64,000 bases of DNA from Arcuatula senhousia (Eukaryota > Mollusca > Bivalvia > Mytilida > Mytilidae): the NCBI GenBank assembly GCA_963971305.1, contig OZ020303.1, positions 34,894,106 to 34,958,105 on the forward strand, given 5' to 3'. Made by a program: the position numbers and the translations under genes. Positions 34,101-44,700 of the stretch are shown here, piece after piece. The notes below the pieces were generated by a model. That model saw only the letters and a list, made by a program, of their open reading frames with translations, was not told where the DNA came from and searched no databases. The stretch's first letter is position 1. The number at the start of each line of letters is the position of its first letter.

Positions 34101-36148
34101 AAAGAACCCTGCTGCAGGTCTTGATAAGAGAAGGACCTGTAGGATCCCCATGTAATAGGCTATATTCCCCTTTCCTACCCATCACTCCTTTTCTGATGGC
34201 AGTCAAAACTCCTCCCCGACTGGCCTTGTGTCCCCATTCTCTTCACTTCATCATTTTATGTTCATCGTATCATCCTTTTCATGATCATCTCCTGATCATC
34301 AAAATCACTCTGCTTGGGAGTAAAGCAATAACTAACTAACATAATGCACAATGTTGTCTTGCATGATGTAAAGAAATTTTCTTTCATTGTCATAATTAAT
34401 ATAGAATGTATTGTATAGCATAAAGTAATTGTTTTTTCATAATTTATAGCAACAAATCCAAAAAGGCTAGAAGAAAAGAAAAAGAGCTTCAAGCTAAAGT
34501 AAAGGTAAATTATTATCAGACAAAAGCTTCATTTGAGACATTTTGTAATGAAAGTACATGTAGTTTAATTACCATTATATTTATGTCATAATTAGTATTC
34601 ATCTTGAATCTTTTGATTTGACATCAACAAGTAAAAATCTGGGTTATAAAATGGTGAATGTCCAGAGATGGAATATTTTTTTGGAAACAATTTTCTCACC
34701 AACTACGAATTAAAGCCTCTATATTCAGTATGCAGCATCAGCAGGGGGTCCATATCTTGGACTTGATTTCTGATCTGTTGCTCACTTTCTTCCTGTTTAA
34801 CAAAATCTCCAAAGTTTGGTGGTTTTAGAAATCAACCTGTCCCTCTGTCCACATATCTCATAAACGCAACTTCTAAACCATTGAAGGATTTTGAAACCAC
34901 ATATGAAGGATGTATAAAAATGGAGATGTGCATGAAGAAATTTCATTTTACTTCAATATCATTAAAGGGAGATAATTAAATTTGAGGTATTTTTCATAAT
35001 AGAGTTCAATATGAAGTGGGGATATCCTTTTGTGGGGTTTCTCATAGTATTCTTTGTTTAAAACAAATGTCTGCAGACTCCATATTACAGAAAGTAATAA
35101 ATAGTGTTTAAGTGCTATTTTTTAGTATTAATTGAAATCTGTAACATTTTCTTTCTAGAATCTTGATAACCTAGACGAGGATGGTGTGACCGATGTTACT
35201 GTGGATACACCCAGCGATATTGTAAACTGTGATGATAGACTGAAGGGCGAGGCTGAGACCAATTGTGATACAGACCCGTCACTTCATCAGGATAAAGATG
35301 TACAAAATAATGATAAACTTCAAAATACTGTAAAGGTGATTTGAAATTAGAACAATTGTTATTATTTATGAAATGAGTCTGTACTTTTCTTTGATTCTGT
35401 TGTAATTTAGTTTATAAAATATTTTTAAAAAATGGCAAAGCCTGATTAAAACTACAAACAAGCTAGGAAATAGAGAAGGAAAAAAATACTAAAGGAATGA
35501 TCTTTATTAAATTATGCAATTATATTCATAAAAAGATGGTTTAAGGTGTAAATGCCGAGAACAACATAACACTAAAGTTAAAGATTAATTAAATGCCCCT
35601 AATAATGAATAACATGGATTATATTTGACAAATGTCACAGTTATAACTGCTTCTTAAAGTGGGATGCATGTAGAGATTATATCATCAAAGTGTCAAAGTA
35701 ATTAAGGCTTACACTGCTCAAGATATTGTCAAAATAAACTGAATTATGTGTCAAAAATGATCAAATCATATATGATACAATATGGAAAATAATTCTACTG
35801 TTGGAACTGTTATGAGTTTTTTCTGCTTAATTTGAAATAAATATCATCCCTGTCCAACACCAATACATGTATCACCAGAATCATTTTACAAGAATAAACT
35901 TATGTCTAGATTCAGTTCTCCTGACAGGGAATAGTTAGGCATTATATACTTTCAATAAATTTAACTTAATAATTTTTGAATTATTTGTTCTACTTTAGGA
36001 TTGGAAATGCAATGTGTGCAGTGCTATTTATCCAACAAGAAATAAATTATTTCAACATATAAAAGACAATGGACATGCATTACGTGTAGAAGACAATGAA
36101 ACAGACTCTGGAAAAGGAAAGAAAAATAAGAAAAAGGGCAAACGATGA
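22179..36148 (+). CDS. DNAJC21: DnaJ homolog subfamily C member 21, 60S ribosome maturation cofactor
   Basis: Fifteen exons in phase give 545 residues: 22179-22287, 25429-25557, 25934-26028, 26371-26493, 28281-28454, 28796-28846, 29212-29291, 29652-29761, 30351-30441, 30924-31073, 32749-32803, 33412-33500, 34450-34504, 35159-35335 and 35999-36148 (stop TGA). The J domain spans residues 5-70, with HPD (35-37) split by intron 1. DPQERAWYD and the FGDSQSSY segment match the family. A charged coiled-coil region follows, then a C2H2 zinc finger around residues 309-331 (CVACNKSF...HEKSKKH), split by an intron, and a second at about 500-522 (CNVCSAIY...HIKDNGH), then a Lys-rich tail. In human and yeast (Jjj1) the protein recruits Hsp70 to late pre-60S particles. 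Start: ATG at 22179; ATG at 22191 (MKCHYEVL) matches the human start and is equally likely. Confidence 0.95.
22361..22738 (+). mobile_element. tRNA-derived SINE in DNAJC21 intron 1
   Basis: The head has a good RNA polymerase III A box (TGGCAGAGTGG, 22370-22380) and B box (TGTTCGAGTCC, 22440-22450) 60 bases apart, as in a tRNA with a long variable arm. The body follows, with the phrase TTTCTCCCGGGTACTCCAG at about 22520, like the conserved central domains of known mollusc SINEs. The 3' part recurs inverted at 24236-24393. I cannot assign it to a named SINE. Confidence 0.7.
23154..23444 (-). CDS. Unrecognised frame between two inverted SINE parts
   Basis: A 96-codon frame on the opposite strand to DNAJC21, in its intron 1. 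The peptide looks like a folded domain rather than a random frame: it includes [16 protein letters not shown] and [15 protein letters not shown]. On the minus strand an AATTCAG acceptor-like site lies just upstream (about 23412-23420), so it could be a last exon. The pattern (loop of W-x-x-x-G-x-V-x-x-K followed by a D-D-I end) recalls the C-terminal part of retroelement ORF1-like proteins in bivalves, but I am unsure. No partner exon was found. Confidence 0.35.
   Translation of the reverse strand: MIFFFIKLINSEVKSRVMRQKKNLDPLAGFKLVDDVTQHNMGLIKRLSESKNFDGVWYFNGAVYGKTKSGKRLKFNLFDDIEERLSRKDQREDPNM
24236..24393 (-). repeat. 5'-truncated inverted copy of the SINE
   Basis: The minus strand here repeats the body and 3' end of the SINE at 22563-22738: GGACTTGCTCCCCTCTATCA, GAGTCAATGTGCGGTACGAA, the CACC-rich block and GATTTTCTTTTAATAAATCATTGATCTCAT-like sequence with small differences. 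The tRNA-like head is missing. With the copy at 22361 it encloses about 1.5 kb including the frame at 23154. Confidence 0.75.
24605..24833 (-). repeat. Dispersed 250-bp repeat, inverted copy 2
   Basis: Read on the minus strand it runs from TAATATGCGAGCG to TCATATTA and follows copy 1 (1892-2142) closely, with a deletion of about 20 bases in the middle. The match includes the phrase AATTGCACGAGACTCAAAAT. It sits in DNAJC21 intron 1, next to a third decayed copy in the same orientation at about 24930-25060. Confidence 0.75.
26681..27730 (+). mobile_element. Hairpin-headed repeat, family B
   Basis: In DNAJC21 intron 4. The left hairpin at 26681-26708 has arm ACCTGCGTCGCC, loop GAA and a complementary arm with one bulge. 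A CCGT/CTGT run follows (26727-26762). Three or more copies of a unit of about 162 bp follow (GTTCTGGTTGACCAAATGCT near 26962 and 27124, a variant near 27283). The right end has CGACGCAGG at 27705-27713, the inverse of CCTGCGTCG in the first arm. The phrase AACGTACAGGGTTCAAC at about 27677 is shared with the right end of family C. No coding frame. Confidence 0.75.
30086..30295. mobile_element. Small MITE with TA ends
   Basis: In the DNAJC21 intron before exon 9. TACCGTAAACCAA at the left is matched by inverted TTGGTTTACAGTA at the right (one mismatch), about 210 bp apart. The ends TA...TA suggest a TA target site, as in Tc1/mariner-like and some other families. No coding frame. Confidence 0.55.
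31111..32365 (+). mobile_element. Hairpin-headed repeat, family C
   Basis: In the DNAJC21 intron after exon 10. The left end 31111-31139 is a near-perfect palindrome (ATACGACCGCAAAA then TTTTGCGATCGTAT). A GTC run follows at about 31155-31185. The body has two diverged copies of a unit of about 475 bp (from about 31226 and 31701). The right end has TTGCGGTCGTAT at 32325-32336, the exact inverse of the first 12 bases, then a small hairpin (GCTGCGCTCGGCGTAGC, about 32340-32356). An older truncated copy is at 16740-17556. Confidence 0.8.
33684..33858. mobile_element. Small MITE-like inverted repeat
   Basis: In the DNAJC21 intron after exon 12. GTACTTATTTTCGCAAGGTATTTA at the left is matched in inverse by the right end (about 33834-33858) with few differences; the centre also has decayed internal inverted copies of the CCCGC phrase. 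No coding frame and no clear target duplication. Confidence 0.55.
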
Positions 36149-36186
36149 TGGTGTTCCATTTTAGATAACTGTTGGGTCTAATATAA

Positions 36187-36192
36187 AATAAA
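36187..36192 (+). promoter_or_regulatory. Polyadenylation signal of DNAJC21
   Basis: AATAAA about 38 bases after the stop codon at 36148, followed by a T-rich and GT-rich stretch. This implies a very short 3' UTR. Confidence 0.7.
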
Positions 36193-38739
36193 TATTTTTT
36201 TATAGTTTTGTGTATTTTATTCAACAGTAATGGGCTTAGACAATACTTTTGAATATATGAAAATTACATAGTGCATACCAATTAAACAAAAGTTTCTGTA
36301 TTGTCAAATATAAATTCTTTTTACAAGGAAGCAAACTTTTAGTATTGGACAGTATTTTTCATAGAGACCTGAAAGTTTGCATGGATTAAATTGTCATATT
36401 GCACTATTGCTGATAAAGTTGGTGTCATCATCCAAAGCAAACATTTAGACAAAGAAAATACAGCAAATGAAAAAGTTAAGGAAAAACAATCCTTATTGAA
36501 TATGTAAATATTGCACTTGTTGGTGTGTTCAATTTAAATTTTACTCTGGATGTTATTCTTCAATATTCATGCATCATTCATTACACACAAAAAAATGCAA
36601 GAATATGTCCGAAAGACATAATATTCCATCTTGCAACATTTGGGACGTATGGAGGGACAGACCCTAACACTATGTGCCCCCTATTTTCGTAGATGGTCAC
36701 AAAAACACACACACATACAAACACAAAACCAATGTTGCCGTAAAATGAAAAAAATAAAAACACCAGAAAATATTAGATCATAATACATGTAAAACATATG
36801 ATGTTTCCTGACCCATTGTTATCATTTGCCTGTTTGTTACATTTAAACTGATTGTTCCTGTTTTCTTCCAGGGTTTGGTTGAAATCTTATAAGTATTTGT
36901 ATAATACACCCTGCAAACTTAATTTTATTACAGGAATCACTCTCTGTCAGACCCCCTGTCTACCTATCTCATATAAGCCCATCTCTTAAAAAAAAATGTT
37001 TGGATGAAACTTAATGTGAAGGAAGGGATTTTTTGGCGGTACATACGTACGCCCGTAACACTTTGGTTCAGTTCTTGGTTAAGGTCCATTACTCAGATAC
37101 TAGATGTTGGGGGTCAATTATGTATTACCACTAGATGGGTCTTGGGTAGGGCTACACCACCCACTAGAAATTAGGTCACTGTGACCTATATTTTACGCAT
37201 GAATGACTTTGGTTAAGTTCTTGGTTAAGGTCCATAACTTGGAAACTATTTGTTGGAGGTAAATGATATTTCACCACTAGATGGGTCTTGGATAGGATGA
37301 CACCGACCACTAGAAATTTGGTCACTGTGACCTATATTTATGCATGAATGACTTTGGTTAAGTTCTTGGTTAAGGCCATAACCCAGGTTTTACACATTGG
37401 GGGTCAATGATATTTTAAGAACGGGAGGGCCATCCTGTGGCTCATAGGCACATTTCTAGTTTTATTTGGATGTGATCTGCATGGTTTTTAGCTCTAGGAT
37501 ATAAGGGGTGACAATTTGACTTGGAATAATTGGTTTCTGATAATATAAATTCAATATGAATAGGGGTGTTTTCTTCTAGTTAGAAATATACATCTTCTGT
37601 CACAAAATCTACCCTTTTACATGTTTTATAATTGTGACTACATTACACATAAAAGTCAATTCTTTTTAAGAAGATTTATTTACAAATCCTCTCTAACTGC
37701 ACTGGATTTAGTGTTTGTTTATTGATGTATACAATGTTCATTTGTAGATAGAGTTATAGTATCATGGATCAACAACTTGAAAGTCATAACACGCACATCA
37801 GTGTCAATCAATTTTAGCTTGTAATCAAACCCCTTACACGAAATATACTACTACCATTTTAGATTATTGTAAATTATCATAAAAGCTAATTTCTTGTAAA
37901 CTTTTCACTTGCTGTCACTTCGAAGAAAGTAAAATTATCAACTTTACAGTTTTAAATATATTTTCAAGGAGAAAAAAGTAAGTTACTTTATATAAAACAA
38001 TGCTCACAACTATTGAATTTTTTTTTAACTCTACCTGAATGGTTGCACACCTAGCTGAATTCATATGGTAATTAGTGGCAGATCCAGAAATTTTGATAAG
38101 GTAGGGCTCACTTTGGCATTGCTATAAGGATTTCCTTTTTATCCAACCATATTTTTTCGCAAAAGGGGGGGCTTGGGCCCCTGCCCCCTGAGGCCCCACC
38201 CCCTCTGCTTCCATGCAAATGGTTTGATTAGACTGGATTACAATTCTAACACCCGTTACAGGAAGATCTAACATTGATTCAATGATCAACTGTATAGCAT
38301 ATTGTTCCAAACACATGCAATGGGAGCCTCTAGTTTAGAAAAAAAAATTTGGACAGTTCATGGAAATTGTGGAATTTTTATTATCAAATGTGGTGTTAAA
38401 GTTGTAGTTGGGGTAAATAAAGTTAAATGGTTAGAATGATTTTTAATAATTTCAGTCTTTTAAAGTGAGTGGTTGGTGACGAGAGAGAAGGGGCGAAATT
38501 CCTGTCGTCCTATTTTCTCAACATTGTAAGCGGCAAGTGTTGTTTGGTTTCTAAGTGCGATCTAAAATGAGTGTCCACTTTCATTCAACTTTGTCAACAA
38601 CAGTAAAGACGGAATGACAGTGTTATGTATTGCGTGAGTACCGGTAAGAGGTATGCACCCGACATCTTGCATTTTCAAAATGTAGCCAGTTTCATTGCAA
38701 ACAATTTATAAAACGATTTGAAGGTGTTGTTCGGTTTCC
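36193..38739. other. Intergenic region between DNAJC21 and the TIR-SAM gene
   Basis: No gene seen. 36601-36626 is a hairpin (GAATATGTC, loop CGAAA, GACATAATATTC) at the head of a short repeat fragment whose end (GTGCCCCCTATTTTCGTAG, about 36674) resembles that at 53920. 37053-37440 has two and a half tandem copies of a unit of about 146 bp (phrase TTCTTGGTTAAGG near 37070, 37220 and 37365). 38440-38739 is probably the promoter and 5' UTR of the TIR-SAM gene, judged by its slightly higher GC and position. Confidence 0.5.
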
Positions 38740-41700
38740 ATGCGTAGAGCAATGAGCGCAAAGGAAGAAAACCGTAATGGCAATAATGCTATCACTTTAG
38801 AAATAAAGGATAAAATGGAAGATATCAATCAGTTTGATTCTGTTTCTAATATTTTATCACAACCAGACAAATCCAGAGAAAATACAAAGTCTGTATTGAA
38901 AGACACAACCAATTTATCACATGTTAAAAAGCCTGAACCCGTGCCCAATCTAGGACCTCCAATCAAGCTTAAGAAAATGAAAAAAGGAATATTTGTATCA
39001 TATTCCCCTGATGCTGGATTTTATGAAAGGAAATTTGTTGTAGAGACAATAAGGCAATTGAAAGAAAATAATTTAGCAGAAGACATTTGGTTTGATAAAG
39101 ATGAAAAGAATACAGACAGTCCTTGTTGGTTTTCAATGAGAATGGAAGCTGTGGAGAAATGTCGTGCTGCAATAATATTTCTCTCAGATAGTTACTTTAT
39201 GTGTCCTGTGTCTGTGTATGAAGGAAAAACATTGTACGAACGCAAGAAAGCATCACCATCATCTGTTGAAATATTTCCTATTTTATTCTCTTCATTAGAA
39301 AAAACCGAGTTACCTCGTGAATATGCAAGCATTTTAAAGAATATGATAGACTTGAGTCAAGAACATAGTAAACTTAGCTTGGCTGAAAAAGCTTCTATTG
39401 TTATTGGTGGTCTAATGGAAAGTTTGGAAAAGTTTGCTACTATAAATACACCACCGACTCCACTTACACCGCCTGAAACTGAATTCACAGGAGATTATAA
39501 GAAAAAGAAAATATGTCAATGGAGTCCAAATGATTTGCAGGAATGGATATTTAAGCTAGGAGTTAAGGAATTTTATCAACAAAGCCTAGCAGAAAACATG
39601 GTTGATGGATTTTTATTAATGTCATTGACAGATCAGGATATGATAAATTATCTTGGTATTGATAGCCGTGTTGTAAGGAAGAAAATAATGCAACAAATAC
39701 TTCAGACACTTGACAAAGAACACAGATCAGTTGATAACTGGCATTTAAGGTCCAGAGCTCAAAGATCAAAACCAGATGTCATTTATTTGATATATGACCC
39801 AACAGACGTTAGACTTGCACAGAATGTGAAAGCAGATCTGAAAAAGAAAGGACTAACGGTAATATAGACATTAATATACTGTACATTAACATTTTATAAC
39901 CGCTATAGATGATATGAAATGTGGAATAAATGTACAAGACACAGCCTTCATACTGTAAATAAGCAGCTTTCAAACTTTCAATGCTACCAGTAGTGGCTCA
40001 CCTTGCATTGCATGGCCCTACATGTACACATGTATTACATTTATAATATAAAACATAAGTTTAAATATCAATCTTTAATTTATCAATGAAAGTCCTATTT
40101 TTGGAAGAAGAAAAATTTACATAGATGATGGGGACAAACATTTTGAATTTTACAAATTATCATTGAAAGAGCCATTTCTGGATGTAGAATAATTAAAGAC
40201 AAAGTTCTGTAAGAAATATAGCCTTAGCTCTGACAAGATTCCTGACTCTGGACAAGCTTAAAATATGATGGGACCGTTATGTAAGCTATGGTAATTTAGT
40301 AGGCCCAACCTTCTCCCTATTAATAATAGAACACTTCTTGTACTGACAGCTAGTTCAGAATCATCTATCGACTGAAATGAATAATTTAAATATATTGATT
40401 TTAAATCAGACACAACACTTTAAACAAAACAATGGTTTAGTGCTGTATCATCACAAAAAAACAATGTAATGCTTAACATAAGGCCAAAAAAAATATATGT
40501 CTGCTTCCTGCTTCCCTACCTACCCTATTTTTGTTACCCTACCCTAAAGTTATTAGCATTTTGGAACAAGCACCGTTAAAGTTTGGATTGCTTCCCCATT
40601 GACTCAATGTAAAATAATTTTGTAAAAAAAAATAATATACCTACTTTTTGTAACTACATGTACCTACCCTAATTTTAAAGAGTAGGAAGCAGGAATCAAA
40701 CATATATTTTGTTTTGCCCTGTTGATAATAATGTAGACTTGTTGTAATGTTTTATTTAAGTACTACTTTTTCTAAGAATCAGGCAGATACCATTAATAGG
40801 GTGGCACATCGATAATAAATACACAAAGAAATTTCAATAGAATTAGGTAAAGCAACCCCAGTAAACTTCGTTTTTCAGTCAGTCTTGGGTTTAGGGGATA
40901 TTACCAGTCAAAATATAGTTACATTGTACAGTAAAAAGTATGGGAAAAAATCCCGCCATAATTTTTCCCTATATAACCAGTCAGAAAATATCTAGGCACC
41001 AACTGCATTTTAATTTTAAAATGTTAAAAATGCATAGGGTTTATTTTTATAGTAAAATGAATGCATCTATACCCTGATAATCCAAAATTGGAAATTATCA
41101 ATGTGCCACCCCTTGCCTGATACTAATGTGGAATAGTACTTAACACTTTAAATAGTAAATAGAATCAATGCCATGGTTTTAATATATTCTAGCCTGCAAG
41201 GATACATGACATGCTGATGCTAATTTCTGCTAATTTCCTGCCATCTAAGTTTTTAACCTGAATCAATAATTAAAATATGTGTAAAAAGACATTAAAGTTA
41301 TCAAGTTTCTTTAATCGTAGTCATATTCTTAAGGGCCTTGATTTATCAATTCAGCTATCAATTGAAGATTCTTTGATCTTTGTTGCATGACATGAACAGT
41401 AACATGAAAACAGTTTCATCCTGGATACATGTAAATCAATGTTGCTGGTCATACAAATGTAGTTCCAAATTGAAGTCTTTAATTTGTATTTATGAACTGT
41501 TATGAACTGAATAAAATATTGAAAATTTATAACATTCATAAGGTTTGTTTGTACAAAGAACTGATAAGCATTGATAAGAAAGAACATGTATCCAATTCAA
41601 ATATTTACACTTTTAGAATTCATTGTGGATTGATTTATTGACAACAATATTGCCGATCAGTGGGAAATTCATTGTTCAATTGTACATGTTCTTGATTTAC

Positions 41701-44700
41701 AACTTTAAGTATTTGTGTTTTAAATGTCATCTCCATAATCACATCTATAGAATGTTCAGATGCTAATAAAGATAAACCTTGTCAACAAGATTCCCAATAA
41801 TAAATACAGCTTTAATTAGTTTGTCTTTTAATTATCATGTTTCAAAATAAACATACATGTATATAAAAAGAACAAAAAACTATGATTTTGCAATTTTCTT
41901 TGCTTTAAATACATAGAAAAGGATCTAAAAGCAACACTTTACATAAAAAATGGACAACATTTTTTATTCATTGACTGAAACTTTCCCATAGTTAGTTTGT
42001 TCTTCTTCTTCTATTACTCACAAGCTTTTTTTCATCAAAAAATGTATATTTTTGTTTTAGGTTATTCACCATGACAGTCTAAAACTTGGTAAATCAAAAG
42101 AAGAATTTCTTCAGATAAATGGACCACACATGGCTACAGCTACACATGTCATTGTTATCCTGACGGATGCTGCCACCTTGTCACCATTTGTGTTCCATGA
42201 GGTTTTATTTGCTGATTGGCTTGGGAAGAAACTAGTCACGGCCATGTTTAAAAATGTATGGCATACACTTCGACCATCTTTAAAGGCAGTTTTAGGTATG
42301 TTCCTACTTTACCATATAAGGTATTAAACATTGATAAACTAATTTCTTACTAATTAACTCTTTCTACATGTAATACCTTTCAAAAAATTGGCAGTAATGC
42401 TTATAAAAGCTTATGTTATTCCTCACAGATCAGCATTTCAAAATCTTACCATACAAAACATGTCTAGTCAAATGGCATTGTTTTTTAAATTGTCAGACCA
42501 GAATACCAAACCTGACTGCAAAATATCATATGGTTTGCAACAAAGTCTTACAATTTAGATAGAAAAAGAATAGTAACAGACTGGTGTACAGCAAAATGAA
42601 AATGAATTTAAAACTATAGATCTGGAATGAAATTTTTATACCAAGGGTGTTCTATGGGCCTTTTTTTTAAGGTCAATCGGTTCTTTTCATGACAAATATT
42701 GTTGAGACCATCCTTTTCTATGTCCTGTTTTGGTCTTTAATATTACACCTAATAGTCTAAAACTAATCTGTAAACATACTAATTTGGAAAGTATATAATC
42801 ACAATTACCAATTCTTTAAATTTATTCAAATATTAAGATTTTACTATTATAAGAAGTTGGGCATTTAATGATTGTTAGTTCTTTTCCACGGCTTACATTT
42901 TAAATGGCAATCACAATTACTGTGTATATATCAGATTTTAATTTGTAATTTACACCTTGGTATTATTGAACAAGAAAATACAATTTCTAATGAAAACATG
43001 AGCCTACATATTCCTTTTGAATAAACTTTGTCAAATCAAGGAGATGAAAATGGCCTAGTAATGGCATTTATCACGGTATAAGATTATTTGATTTAAATAT
43101 TCCCACTTTTATAGGTACTTATATAAGTAGTATGTTCTTAATGAATGGTTGTATCATCATGCCACATTGCATGTAAATATTAATCTTATTACTTATGAAA
43201 TATGGTTAATTTAATTTAGAAAGAAACTGTGGACATTTTAGTTATCAAAATTTTATAATTTTATCAAATTGAGAAGAAAAAAATTCTTTTCTGAGACTTC
43301 TTGACATATATTTAGTTAAGGTTATAACCTATAAATGAAAGAGTGTGACAACGTAAGCACAAACAGGACATTACTTATTTGTTAGTTCACAATATAAACT
43401 ATAACTTATACACCCTCTTAAACAATTATAAACAATACATTCATTTGATAGAGGATTTAAAAATTTATTGTTATATAAGGTGTTTTTGCTATAATGCATT
43501 GTCATAGAATGGTTAATGATTTTTTTCTCTGAACAAATAAAGCATTAGCTGCAAAACATTTTAAATCAACAAAGTTCATGTAACATTCCAGACAATTATA
43601 TTACATGTAGGTGAAAACCATGAACTTTTTCCTTTGATACAACTGTATAAATTTCATTTTGTATGTTTCTGTGTATTTTATTTCAAATAATCTGTCATTC
43701 AGCTATTGGTTAGGATAATAGAATGAATGATTGCCCAATTAAATTGATGTACCATAAAACATGTTACCTTGTACTTGTGTTTTGTAACTAGGACTTAAGA
43801 TTAGTTTATTAAAACAATTGTCACCTTATTTCACTTGAAGCTGAACAATATACTTTGTCATTGAGAATTCCAAAGTCCTATAGTTTTCACTTTGTTTGTC
43901 AGCAATTTTTGGTGACCACTAAAACTAAAAAATTTAAGAGGTATAGATCAGAAATTTTACATGATAAAGTTTAAGTACATGTACCATTTTAGGATTGACA
44001 TTAAAAATTTTCATGTAATAAGTTGAATGTATTTGGAAAAACTACGGTTATTTTGTTGATGGGGTCCTTTCAGACTTTTATAAAGCTCACAAATTTAAAA
44101 GCAATCCATTAGCAATGAAAAATTGGCTTCAAAATTTATTACGGAAAGGATATGAAATGAATATCTTGGTTAAATCTTTGAATTTAGTGTTATAGCGATC
44201 ACTAAATCATTATTGTTTGAGGTGTTGTGTCGGATTTAAAATCGATACGTTTGATTTTTTTACATCAGTGGATTGTTGATTCTCAGCTAGCTGTCAGTAA
44301 CAGCGAGTGTTCTATAGAGAGTTCCTACCGTCCTTTTGTTTGTTCTTGTTTTTTGTCTTAGGTTCTGTCTAGTAGAATTGGACTTTGATCGATTTGATTT
44401 TTATTGTGTGTTTAGTTTTTGTGCTTTGTCTAGGAATATTGATAGGGGGAAGGTTGGGCCCAAAAAACTAGTTTAACCCCGCCACATATTACATGTGCCT
44501 GTCCTAAGCCAGGAATCTTTGACAAAGCTTTCGTTTGTACTTGTCTTTTTCATGTTTTCTGTTTCTTGTTTAAGAAGGGGGTCTATCTGTGATTATTTCA
44601 GGGCTGGATTTGAATTATATGCATCTTATTTAGACCATGGGCCAATTGCAGAACCGCGAGCAGTGCCAAATGGCCTCGTTGAAGGCTGCTGGCGGTTGTC

